Shown here: piece after piece, positions 24,149 to 32,042 of the stretch
Layout: every line of letters begins with the position of its first letter
Numbering within the stretch: the first letter of the stretch is position 1
Assembly: GCF_028209395.1 (NCBI RefSeq)
Contig: NZ_JAQLDQ010000008.1
Span: 1-64,000, forward strand
Length of the DNA: 64,000 bases
Origin: Collinsella aerofaciens
GTDB taxonomy: Bacteria; Actinomycetota; Coriobacteriia; Coriobacteriales; Coriobacteriaceae
Reading direction: 5' to 3'
The notes under the pieces: generated by a model
Databases searched by the model: none
The model's input: the letters and a program-made list of their open reading frames with translations, nothing else
What the model was told of the DNA's origin: nothing
Translations under genes and position numbers: made by a program

Positions 24149-24457
24149 GGTGGCGTCCTTCCTTGCACGGTGGGTGGCGCTATTTCCCTTTGTTTACCCG
24201 TGCGTTATGGAAGGGATGCCGGGTGGCACTTCCGCTGGGCCGCGTCAAGGGAACCCGTGAAACCCCGCGCAGACCTCCGCATCACTCCGGTGCGGCTTTG
24301 CCTGCAGAGCAAGATGTTCAAGTGCGTTTTCTTAACGGGGGCATCTAAATGTAAATCGGTATCCAATTCCGCAAGAGACTTTGCTGAAAGCAATGTACCA
24401 GCCATCAGAATTCGCTGACATAATAACGATACGGTGGCTTTTGACGAAAGGCGAACG
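24149..24457. other. Intergenic region without a recognised gene
   Basis: About 309 bp between the divergent recombinase gene and the HEPN-like gene. It should hold both promoters. A CCGCATCACTCCGGTGCGG dyad lies near 24277-24296. I see no convincing gene, tRNA or attachment site. Confidence 0.5.
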
Positions 24458-26161
24458 ATGAATGCCGACGCCCAACTAGAAAAGGCAGTTGCGTTGATTG
24501 ACGAACAGATTGCCTCTGCATTGCGAACGACTTACATATTTAGGGAGCACTGGAATGGCGAAAAGCTCCGGAGACGAATCGGCGGTTTTGCGACGCTGAT
24601 TCAGCCATCGCAAGAGCAGGTTGAATACGATTTCTTTAAGGCATCTCTCGAGTTTTCCGTTAGAAATAACATAGTCAATCCAATACTCGGATCCTTGTTC
24701 GCTCTCTATGGTATTGACGCTGCCTGGCCGAAGGGCTCGGCTGTTGTTGGGTCGAATAATGAGAGGCACGAAAGTACGAACCCTATTGAGTTTCTAATTT
24801 CAACAAATTGCGAAACCGTAGGGTATCGATACACCCTTCCGGACTCATTTACCGCTATGAAAGTTGATAAAATCCTAGATGCATGGGGAATCAGCAGGAT
24901 TGTCGTTATCGACTGGTCTGCAGCAGAGATTGAGGGGCTAAAACGATGTCCCAACGAGTTGCGTGTCGAAGGATTCGATAGCGTATTCCAAATACCATCG
25001 AGCGGCTTTTTCAAAAAGTTCTTCCCAGAGGATCTCTACGATGAGTTTGTTTATCGCGTTCGAGATGCAGTTGCCAGGGTAGAGGATATCATCGGTCTAC
25101 AGGCCATTTCTAGCCTCTCCATGCCTCGTTTGGCGCCATTCAGGGCTTCGTTGGTAGATGAAGTTCGTCGTACTGTTGACGGCTTTTCTGAGTCGAATTA
25201 CACGGTTCAATCAAATCACACCACGTTCAGGCTTGTCGACGAAGATCGAAAAGTGCTCAATACAGCTTTCTTCGATGATGGACTCGGACACTGCCTTGCT
25301 GGAACAAAGGGCTTTGCAAGATGTCTTACTACATCGGAGTACCTGCGCAGGTCTTTTTTGCGGGGCGGAGAGTTCGATTACACTTCAATTGTTTGTGGCT
25401 ATATAAAGGCGGTTGAGCAGCTCGCATATGAGCTTATGCTTGCTACGCTAGGCGAGCCGGGATCAGAAAAACTCTTCATTGCCACAGCTAAGAAAGGAAA
25501 TAGGGCAGTCGTATACAAGAGACCATTCGATTGGTCTCGAGAGGCTAAACACATCCAGTTCGTCGAATCAAATAAGCGGTGGTTTTCGACAACCCTGGTC
25601 GCTCTTGCGAATCTTCTCCATGACAATAAAGAGGCTTGGAGGATTAGCGACGAGGGAAGACATTTCGTGCTTCTCAAGATAAGGGATTTTGCAGGTAAAG
25701 ATAGGAATGGCTATTTCCACAAGGATAACTTTACGGATTTGGATGAAGTTAATAGGATTAGGCAAGATGCAATTGCGCTTCTGTATTACCTATTGGGCGG
25801 TTATGTTATCCCAGGAAGCAAGGAAAAGGCGCTTGAAACGCTTGGATTGAAGCACGTTTCCTATAGCGAAATGTATATGAAGCTAGCCGAGATACCTTTG
25901 ACTGACTTTGTTTTGGAGTTTGAGGGGCGAAATCCTGTGAAAGCAGTTAGGCCCTTCGAGCAACCTGCCATAGAGTATGACGGTTACGGCCTAGTCTCTT
26001 CGAAGGTGCTATTTGTTAGAGTTGACAGCTATCGTGGCGCCCGTGAACGGGAATTGACTGAGGCTGCCAGCAAGGATGACCTCATCGTAGTTGGTCGCGA
26101 TAATATGCCGTCTAAGCTGTTCTTTGTAAAACGTAACGGCGAACGGGTGCGGTTTTGGTAA
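24458..26161 (+). CDS. Unrecognised protein with C-terminal HEPN-like motif; possible defence gene
   Basis: A 567-aa protein I do not recognise. The N-terminal part (FFKASLEFSVRNNIVNPILG) recalls N-termini of some restriction-type proteins, without a clear PD-(D/E)xK core. Near residues 412-425 it has FAGKDRNGYFHKDNF, which fits the HEPN R-x4-H pattern (R416, H421), in a helical region that includes an ALLYYLLGGYV helix. HEPN proteins are often RNases in abortive infection. Its codon use and base composition are visibly AT-richer than the core genes, which fits recent transfer. The chosen ATG follows GAAAGG; a GTG at 24434 is less likely. It is a single-gene unit between the restriction locus and the small peptide gene. 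Confidence 0.55.
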   Translation: MNADAQLEKAVALIDEQIASALRTTYIFREHWNGEKLRRRIGGFATLIQPSQEQVEYDFFKASLEFSVRNNIVNPILGSLFALYGIDAAWPKGSAVVGSNNERHESTNPIEFLISTNCETVGYRYTLPDSFTAMKVDKILDAWGISRIVVIDWSAAEIEGLKRCPNELRVEGFDSVFQIPSSGFFKKFFPEDLYDEFVYRVRDAVARVEDIIGLQAISSLSMPRLAPFRASLVDEVRRTVDGFSESNYTVQSNHTTFRLVDEDRKVLNTAFFDDGLGHCLAGTKGFARCLTTSEYLRRSFLRGGEFDYTSIVCGYIKAVEQLAYELMLATLGEPGSEKLFIATAKKGNRAVVYKRPFDWSREAKHIQFVESNKRWFSTTLVALANLLHDNKEAWRISDEGRHFVLLKIRDFAGKDRNGYFHKDNFTDLDEVNRIRQDAIALLYYLLGGYVIPGSKEKALETLGLKHVSYSEMYMKLAEIPLTDFVLEFEGRNPVKAVRPFEQPAIEYDGYGLVSSKVLFVRVDSYRGARERELTEAASKDDLIVVGRDNMPSKLFFVKRNGERVRFW

Positions 26162-26166
26162 GAAAA

Positions 26167-26194
26167 CGGCACGCGAACGAGAGTCCGCGTGCCG
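26167..26194 (-). terminator. Terminator of the small peptide gene
   Basis: CGGCACGCG/CGCGTGCCG stem with a 10-nt loop. On the minus strand it is followed by TTTTCTT, so it terminates the peptide gene at 26210-26317, and possibly the convergent HEPN-like gene. Confidence 0.7.
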
Positions 26195-26209
26195 ACGCGC
26201 TTCCGTCGT

Positions 26210-26317
26210 TTAGCTGCTGGGCGTCTCGTTGCCGCGATACTTAAAGTATGCGGTTGCGATAGCCACAATAGCATCTATAACGGCGAGAACGACCTCATCG
26301 TTAGGCGTGTACTTCAT
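26210..26317 (-). CDS. Small membrane peptide (35 aa), function unknown
   Basis: A 35-aa frame beginning MKYTPNDE, with one hydrophobic segment (VVLAVIDAIVAIATAYF) and a short polar tail (KYRGNETPSS). It has a near-perfect AAAGGAGG 6 nt before the ATG and its own terminator, so it is probably expressed. The size and layout recall type I toxins or small regulatory membrane peptides. The 273 bp upstream (26318-26590), between it and the GmrSD gene, shows no other gene. Confidence 0.55.
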   Translation of the reverse strand: MKYTPNDEVVLAVIDAIVAIATAYFKYRGNETPSS

Positions 26318-26590
26318 CTTTTCCTCCTTTGTCGGGATTCTAAGCTGACGTATGCCAGCAAAAAGGAGGTCGTAAGCGCTAACGCTATGATAACCGATAC
26401 TCATTTAGCTATTGTCTAATACCGCCAAATAGTGAAGGTGCACGTATTATTTGTGATAAGGACGCTAAAAGACTATTTGCCTTTTAGCTCTTTGCGGATA
26501 CTGACCACGCGGCTTGCCCACAATCTCATCTCCAGTGTTTTGATTGACGGGGCAATTGCAGGCGATGTAAATAAGAGGGGACAACCGTAA

Positions 26591-28714
26591 ATGAAAGCAA
26601 CCGAGGCAAATCTACTCGACCTTATGGGTGTGGCGAAGATGCAGTTTGTCATTCCCGTGTACCAGCGAGTTTACTCGTGGAGCGTAAAAGAGTGTGAGGT
26701 GCTTTGGGATGACGTTATGCGAGCGGGTCGTGATGACGTATCGCACTTCGTGGGGTCGATGCTCTATATCCCCGAGTCCGAGAGCTCTGCCACGAGTATT
26801 TCGCGCGTGCTTCTGATTGACGGGCAGCAGCGCATGACGACGTTTTCGTTGATGATTGCAGCTTTGGCTGACTATTTGGAGAGCAACCCCGACAAGGCCG
26901 GCTTCCTTGGCGATCTCAAGATTTCAGCACTGCGGAAGAACTACCTCTTTAACGATGATGACTACAACGGTCTGGCGCGCTACAAGCTGGTGCTCTCGCA
27001 GGACGATAAAGAGACGCTGTTCTCCATCGTGTCTGGGTCTCCCGTGCCAGATGAAAAATCGGATCGGATTGTCGAGAACCATGCGTTCTTCCGCGAGAAG
27101 ATGCACGGGAAATCATTCGACCCTGCAAGGCTTTGGGCGGGGCTAAACCGCGTGCAGGTCATCGACACTAAGCTCACCGCTGGCGTTGATAATGCCCAGC
27201 TCATATTTGAGTCCATGAACTCCAAGGGTAAGCCGCTCACGCCTATTGACCTCATTCGTAACTACGTTCTTATGTCGCTTCCCAACGACGAGCAGACCAA
27301 GCTCTACGAGGGTTACTGGCATCCGCTCGAGCGCTTGTTCGGAAAAGGCGGCGAGGAAGAGTTCAATGCATTTATCTGGTACTGGCTGTGGCTCAAGGTT
27401 CCCAATAGGATGCCGAAGGAAAACGAGGCCTACCACGAGTTCAAACGCTATTTCGCTGATGACTACGATGGAGATACCGAGGGCCTGCTGAAGGAGCTCC
27501 GCGAATATGCGCAGAGATATGCCAGGCTGTTCCTTGGCGAGGAAAAAGACGAGGGGCTGCGCCGAGTGTTCGGCAGGATTACTTGTCTTTATGTGAAACC
27601 GGTCAGACCTTTGCTGATGCTGCTTTACTCGGTTTATGAAGGAGGCAGGATTGACCGCAATGCGTTTCTTCGTATCTGCGAGACTATCGAGTCGTTTCTG
27701 TTCAGGCGGGCGGTTTGCGGCAGGCTTACCACGGGCCTAAATAATTTCTTTGCCGGCATGTATCGCAATCTCGAGCAGCAGGACGATATAGAGGAGTACG
27801 TTACGGCGATGCTCCTTATCCATAGCGGTGGTATGACCGCGTACTTCCCGACGGACGAACATTTTGTCGAGGAGTTTAAGACGCGTGACTGCTACAACCG
27901 CTTCTCTAAAAAGCGCTATTACCTGGAACGCATGGAGAACTGGCACCATCCGAAGGAGTCCATCTCGGCTGACGATTACCAGATCGAGCACGTCATGCCC
28001 CAGACGATTGATGATGAGCACGGTTGGAAGGAATCGCTTGGCGAGAACTGGGAAGACATCCACGACAGGCTGTGCAACAACTTGGGAAATCTAACGCTGA
28101 CGGGCTACAACCAGGAGTACTCAAACCGGTCGTTCTCGGACAAGCTCAATCTTCCGAACGTGGGACTTATGTGCAGCCCACTCTACCTAAACAAGTCGAT
28201 CGCCTCGCATGATAAATGGGGCGAGGAGGAGATTAGGCAGCGTGCGGACGAGCTGGCGAAAGAGGCGTGCGAGATATGGAAGTACCCCGATCTTCCGGCA
28301 GATGTCGTCGACAAGTATCGCCCCTCTCGCGGGGAGTCTGACGAGGCTCCTGTCTGGACTCTGCAGGAGAATCACCCCACTTTTGCTGAAGGCGGACTCA
28401 ACCAGAAGCTTTTCGATGAGGTGCGCGAGTCTGTTCTGAGTGGTGACCCTTCGTGGGAGTCCTATATAGCCAAGTACTATGTAGGCTTCAGGTCGGGCAA
28501 GCGAAAACTGCATGCCGTTCTAGATGGCAGGACCAGCAACGGTGGTTGGATTGCCGTCGGCCTGGCAAAGAGTGTGGACGAGCTGATTGACCCGGAGGCC
28601 ATGTGCCAGGACAAGCGCACACAGGGCGGATTTGGGCCGGGTATGCCGACCTATGTTGCACTCCGTAGCGCTGACGATATCCCCGCGGTGCTCGATCTCA
28701 TAAAGCAGTGCTAG
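26591..28714 (+). CDS. GmrSD-type restriction enzyme (DUF262 plus DUF1524 HNH)
   Basis: A 707-aa protein. The N-terminal DUF262 (GmrS-like, ParB-fold NTPase) domain has FVIPVYQRVYSW at 17-28 and LLIDGQQRMTTFSLMIAAL near 75-95. The middle is helical. The DUF1524 HNH nuclease domain has YQIEHVMPQTID (about 465) and LCNNLGNLTLTGYNQEYSNR. The last 90 residues (GFRSGKRKLHAVLDGR ...) resemble the small DUF5655-like domain found at the end of some relatives. This family includes type IV enzymes that cut glycosylated hydroxymethylcytosine DNA, and related anti-phage nucleases. Substrate modification cannot be read from the sequence. It is a single gene ended by a strong terminator. Confidence 0.88.
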   Translation: MKATEANLLDLMGVAKMQFVIPVYQRVYSWSVKECEVLWDDVMRAGRDDVSHFVGSMLYIPESESSATSISRVLLIDGQQRMTTFSLMIAALADYLESNPDKAGFLGDLKISALRKNYLFNDDDYNGLARYKLVLSQDDKETLFSIVSGSPVPDEKSDRIVENHAFFREKMHGKSFDPARLWAGLNRVQVIDTKLTAGVDNAQLIFESMNSKGKPLTPIDLIRNYVLMSLPNDEQTKLYEGYWHPLERLFGKGGEEEFNAFIWYWLWLKVPNRMPKENEAYHEFKRYFADDYDGDTEGLLKELREYAQRYARLFLGEEKDEGLRRVFGRITCLYVKPVRPLLMLLYSVYEGGRIDRNAFLRICETIESFLFRRAVCGRLTTGLNNFFAGMYRNLEQQDDIEEYVTAMLLIHSGGMTAYFPTDEHFVEEFKTRDCYNRFSKKRYYLERMENWHHPKESISADDYQIEHVMPQTIDDEHGWKESLGENWEDIHDRLCNNLGNLTLTGYNQEYSNRSFSDKLNLPNVGLMCSPLYLNKSIASHDKWGEEEIRQRADELAKEACEIWKYPDLPADVVDKYRPSRGESDEAPVWTLQENHPTFAEGGLNQKLFDEVRESVLSGDPSWESYIAKYYVGFRSGKRKLHAVLDGRTSNGGWIAVGLAKSVDELIDPEAMCQDKRTQGGFGPGMPTYVALRSADDIPAVLDLIKQC

Positions 28715-28717
28715 GTT

Positions 28718-28746
28718 AAGGGCCGGGAATCTAATTCCCGGCCCTT
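28718..28746. terminator. Strong hairpin terminator after the GmrSD gene
   Basis: Perfect 12-bp stem AAGGGCCGGGAA/TTCCCGGCCCTT with a 5-nt loop between convergent genes. It likely works in both directions. Confidence 0.75.
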
Positions 28747-28781
28747 GCCAGCTCGGAATTGCCGATGGCTCATCCGCTCGC

Positions 28782-29204
28782 CTACACCTCCACGATCCCG
28801 CGCGCGGCACTCAACAGCTCGTACTCCCTCTGGCTCCATTGGCGCAGCTCGGCAGTCTCGACGGCATCTCGGCACAAGTCCAGGAACACCTCGGCGCCCT
28901 CGCAGAAGCACTCGCGTGCAAAGGCGCCAGATCCGTCCGCAACGCACTTGCCGTCGGCAAACAGCTTCCAGCTGGACGGCTCGCGCGAGTCGTCTCCAAG
29001 CAGCTTGGTCTGCAGTACGTGCGGGTCACCGGCGACGCAGGGCTCTTTCTCAAGCACCTGCACGGTAAAGCGCATCTGATAGGAGAGACTGCTCTTGACC
29101 ATGGCCGAGGCGTAGCCATTTGGCTTCTCCAGAAGATGCATGTGATTCGGTTTGACGACCAGGTTGTGGAAGTTGCGCTCGCTGCGCACGGAGAAATTGT
29201 CCAT
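28782..29204 (-). CDS. Conserved-looking 140-aa protein of unknown function
   Basis: I do not recognise this protein. It begins MDNFSVRSERNFHNLVVKPN and reads through MVKSSLSYQMRFTVQVLEKE, SSWKLFADGKCVADGSGAFA and EVFLDLCRDAVETAELRQWS, a mixed alpha/beta pattern without membrane segments. The start at 29204 follows GAAAGGAG at 6-7 nt. A longer in-frame extension to 29477 would run through the perfect hairpin and two of the four iterons upstream of the ATPase and is rejected. It is divergent from the DUF4143 ATPase gene. Confidence 0.6.
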   Translation of the reverse strand: MDNFSVRSERNFHNLVVKPNHMHLLEKPNGYASAMVKSSLSYQMRFTVQVLEKEPCVAGDPHVLQTKLLGDDSREPSSWKLFADGKCVADGSGAFARECFCEGAEVFLDLCRDAVETAELRQWSQREYELLSAARGIVEV

Positions 29205-29351
29205 ACGGACTCCTTTCATCGATGTTGGCAGGGCCACCGTGCCTCTTGGCCGGTTGGCGTCGGGATCGTGGAGCCAACTCTCTACCCCGACTCTGGATAA
29301 AACGTGCCCGCTCCTTGCAGACACGATGGAGTCTATCAACGTGTACGGACA

Positions 29352-29399
29352 GAAATCAAGCGCCATCCGCGAAATGACGCGCGGATGGCGCTTGATTTC
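29352..29399. repeat. Perfect 20-bp hairpin upstream of the ATPase gene
   Basis: GAAATCAAGCGCCATCCGCG and its exact complement, separated by 8 bp. It lies in the divergent region between the 140-aa gene and the iteron array. No T-run follows on either strand. Confidence 0.75.
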
Positions 29400-29423
29400 C
29401 CAAGTGATTATTCGGCTTTCATC

Positions 29424-29539
29424 CGGAAAAGTGTCGAAATCAGCCGTGTAAAAGTACGGAAAAGTGTCGTAATACACACTTCAAAAACTCGAAAAAGTGT
29501 CGAAATGAGCATCTAGCAACCACGGAAAAGTGTATCATA
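29424..29539. repeat. Four 17-bp iterons at exact 33-bp spacing
   Basis: CGGAAAAGTGTCGAAAT begins at 29424; related copies begin at 29457 (CGGAAAAGTGTCGTAAT), 29490 (CGAAAAAGTGTCGAAAT) and 29523 (CGGAAAAGTGTATCATA). The period is exactly 33 bp, about three helical turns, so all sites face the same side of the DNA. The last copy lies about 34 bp before the ATPase start codon and is followed by a GTGCT/AGCAC mini-hairpin (29540-29554). Probably a cooperative operator. Confidence 0.85.
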
Positions 29540-29572
29540 GTGCTAAAACAGCACGTAATAAGGGGTACGCTT

Positions 29573-30895
29573 ATGCTACAGAGAAAAGCGAAAGCACAGT
29601 TTGAATCTTGGCTTGCCTCGTCGCCTAACAAGGCTCTTTTGGTCAAGGGCGCCCGACAGGTAGGAAAGTCATATTTGGTCAACGTCTTTGCAAGCGAGTC
29701 GTTCGAAAATGTCGTGACGTTCGACCTTATCGCCGACGCGTCCGTGCGCGATTCGTTTTTGGCGGCAAAAAGCGCGGATGACCTGCTTATGCGCATGTCT
29801 ATTGCTGCAACGCAGCCGATGGTTGCGAACAAGACCGTTGTGGTTATCGACGAGGTGCAGCGATGCCCCAACGTAGTGACGTTTATCAAATACCTGGTCC
29901 AGCGCGGCGACTTTCGATACATCCTTACCGGATCGCTCCTTGGCGTTGAGCTCGAGGGCATCGATTCCCTGCCGGTGGGGTATGTCGAGCAGGTCCAGAT
30001 GTACCCGCTCGACTTTGAGGAGTTCTGCTGGGCAAGCGGCGTTGCTGCCGGAGCGTTTGACATGCTCAGGGGTTGTCTAAAGGACGAAAAGGAGCTCCCC
30101 GGCTATCTGTATGACCGCTTGCTCAATCTGTTCCATCAGTATGTGGTGGTGGGGGGCATGCCCGACGCGGTCAATTCCTTCTTGGCGACGCGCAATGTCG
30201 ACGAGGTTCGAAACATCCATCGCGATCTTCACGCCCTGTATCGCGATGACATCGCAAAGTACGCTCCGCCTGAGCTACGCTTGGTTATTCGCGATATCTA
30301 TGATCTGATTCCCAGCGAGGCCGGCTCCAAAAACAAGCGATTCAAACTGTCATCGATTAACGGTGTCAAACGTTTTTCGCAGGTGACAGATCATTTTCTC
30401 TGGCTATCGGAGGCGGGTGTCGCGCTTCCCGTGTATAACGTAACGGCGCCCGTGGCACCCCTTTTATTGGGGGAGCAACGAAATCTGTTCAAGCTGTTTT
30501 ACTTGGACACCGGAATGCTCATGTCGTCGTATTCCAAAAGGGTCGCCCAAGGCGTTTTTGATGGGGAGGCGGAAGACGCCTTTGGCATGAACATGGGGGC
30601 GGCGTTTGAGGGCTTCGTTGCCCAAGAGCTCAAAGCCCACGGATTCAGATTGCGCTACTTTACGTCTAAAAAAGTCGGCGAGCTCGATTTTGTGGAGGAG
30701 ACGCTCGATGGGGAGGTCCTTGCCATCGAGGTCAAGTCGGGCAAGAGCTTTAAGTCCCATGCGGCGCTCGACAACGCGCTCGCGACGAAGGGCTACGGAA
30801 TCGATCGCGCCCTGGTACTTGCGGAATGTAATCTTCACCGCGATGGTGACGTGCTGTATCTGCCCATCTTTATGGCAGGGCTTTTGGAGCCATAA
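29573..30895 (+). CDS. AAA-family ATPase with DUF4143 C-terminal domain
   Basis: A 440-aa protein. The N-terminal AAA ATPase core has Walker A LLVKGARQVGKSYLV (about 20-35) and Walker B TVVVIDEVQRCP (about 90-100), then YILTGSLLGVEL as the sensor region. The C-terminal half is the DUF4143 wHTH plus nuclease-like domain, with KVGELDFVEETLDGEVLAIE followed by VKSGKSF, where D, E and V-K fit a PD-(D/E)xK core. The family is abundant in gut anaerobes; its function is not settled. Its gene follows four regularly spaced iterons, and a decayed relative with a different iteron set is at 12812-13460. The start follows AAGGGG; an upstream in-frame start at 29540 overlaps the mini-hairpin. Confidence 0.85.
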   Translation: MLQRKAKAQFESWLASSPNKALLVKGARQVGKSYLVNVFASESFENVVTFDLIADASVRDSFLAAKSADDLLMRMSIAATQPMVANKTVVVIDEVQRCPNVVTFIKYLVQRGDFRYILTGSLLGVELEGIDSLPVGYVEQVQMYPLDFEEFCWASGVAAGAFDMLRGCLKDEKELPGYLYDRLLNLFHQYVVVGGMPDAVNSFLATRNVDEVRNIHRDLHALYRDDIAKYAPPELRLVIRDIYDLIPSEAGSKNKRFKLSSINGVKRFSQVTDHFLWLSEAGVALPVYNVTAPVAPLLLGEQRNLFKLFYLDTGMLMSSYSKRVAQGVFDGEAEDAFGMNMGAAFEGFVAQELKAHGFRLRYFTSKKVGELDFVEETLDGEVLAIEVKSGKSFKSHAALDNALATKGYGIDRALVLAECNLHRDGDVLYLPIFMAGLLEP

Positions 30896-30932
30896 CATGC
30901 CGCCGGCTCTTCCGGCCCTCCCTTAACCCTCG

Positions 30933-31919
30933 CTACTCGTCGTCCCCGTCGTTGGGGTCGCCCTTGAGGGTGTTGATGTCCAGGTACTGGTTGTCGTCCT
31001 CTTTTTGCTGGGTCTCCGACTCCGCTTGGGTGGGGCCGGAGAACAGCTGGAATCCCTCAAACGCAATGACGCCGAGCAGGGCAATGACAATGGCGATAAA
31101 GGCAACCTTGACTGCCTGCGGAAATTCCGAGAAACGCAGCGCCTTTTCCTTGGCGTAATAATCGGCGAAGCGCTCTTCGCCCGTGCTTTTGGTATACGCC
31201 GGTGCGGACGCGGCCTCCGGGTCATATTCCGGTGCAGGCGTGGCAGCGTACGGATCGTTGAGATAATCGCTCGATGCGGTGCCATAATCCTCGGTCTCGA
31301 TGCGACCGGCGTCAGCATAGCCATCGGAATAATCGGAATATGCCGCACCGCCCTCATAGTCCGCGGCGCTCGTGTTGGCGGCAAAAAGCGGGTTAACTGG
31401 AACGTCGAGCGCCGGCATGCCGGTAGAGGTCTCATCCAGATCGGCTGCAGCCCAGAAATCGTAGGCAACCTGATGGGCAACGGGCTCATCGAGCCTTGTG
31501 ACCGGAGGCTTGCGTGCCGCAGGAACAGGCAACTGCTGGGCGCTGTACATAACGGTGCTGTCGGCCGATTTGCCCTGCGTCGCCGCAGCGAGAAATGCCG
31601 CCGTCTCGGACGGGTCGCTTGCGGGGCGGGGAGTGGGCGTGGGCGCCGAAATGGGTGCGGGCGCAGACGCGGGCGTCGAAACAGGCGGCTGCGCAGGAGT
31701 CGGCGCAGATGCGGACTTAGGCGCAAGTGCGGGATTGGGGCTTGACGGGCGAGCCCCACCGCCCATGAGTTCGTCGGCGGTCCACGGGCGATCATCCATC
31801 ACGTCGTCAAGGCTCAGCGAAAACAGGTCGTCTTCACCCTCATCGAACATGCGGTGCACATGTCCACCAATTGCCGGAATCAATCCGCGACCGGTGCATG
31901 ATGCCTTGCTCAGCGCCAT
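30933..31919 (-). CDS. Single-span membrane protein with long low-complexity cytoplasmic region
   Basis: A 328-aa unrecognised protein. Residues about 50-110 are rich in Ala, Pro and Ser (ALAPKSASAPTPAQPPVSTP), and 180-245 are rich in Tyr, Asp and Ala (YSDYSDGYADAGRIETEDYG). One membrane segment is near residue 285 (VAFIAIVIALLGVIAFEGF), followed by an acidic tail. Its start at 31919 has AAGGGTGG upstream. It lies at the right edge of the accessory island, co-directional with the second purine regulator. It may be an actinobacterial cell-envelope or division-associated protein; there is no direct evidence. Confidence 0.6.
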   Translation of the reverse strand: MALSKASCTGRGLIPAIGGHVHRMFDEGEDDLFSLSLDDVMDDRPWTADELMGGGARPSSPNPALAPKSASAPTPAQPPVSTPASAPAPISAPTPTPRPASDPSETAAFLAAATQGKSADSTVMYSAQQLPVPAARKPPVTRLDEPVAHQVAYDFWAAADLDETSTGMPALDVPVNPLFAANTSAADYEGGAAYSDYSDGYADAGRIETEDYGTASSDYLNDPYAATPAPEYDPEAASAPAYTKSTGEERFADYYAKEKALRFSEFPQAVKVAFIAIVIALLGVIAFEGFQLFSGPTQAESETQQKEDDNQYLDINTLKGDPNDGDDE

Positions 31920-32042
31920 TCTGTTCCACCCTTTCGAAATACCAATGACATCGATTATATGGAACTTCCCAAGCGACTCGGTCTTGGATTCGTGCTTTCC
32001 AGAACTCGCGCCCAAAAGGGGAGGGGCAATCCAGGCGAGTAC

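Noticed and set aside
28782..29477. Long 231-aa form of the gene ending at 28782
   Set aside because: The extension runs through the perfect hairpin and two of the four iterons, and a good ribosome site exists only at 29204.
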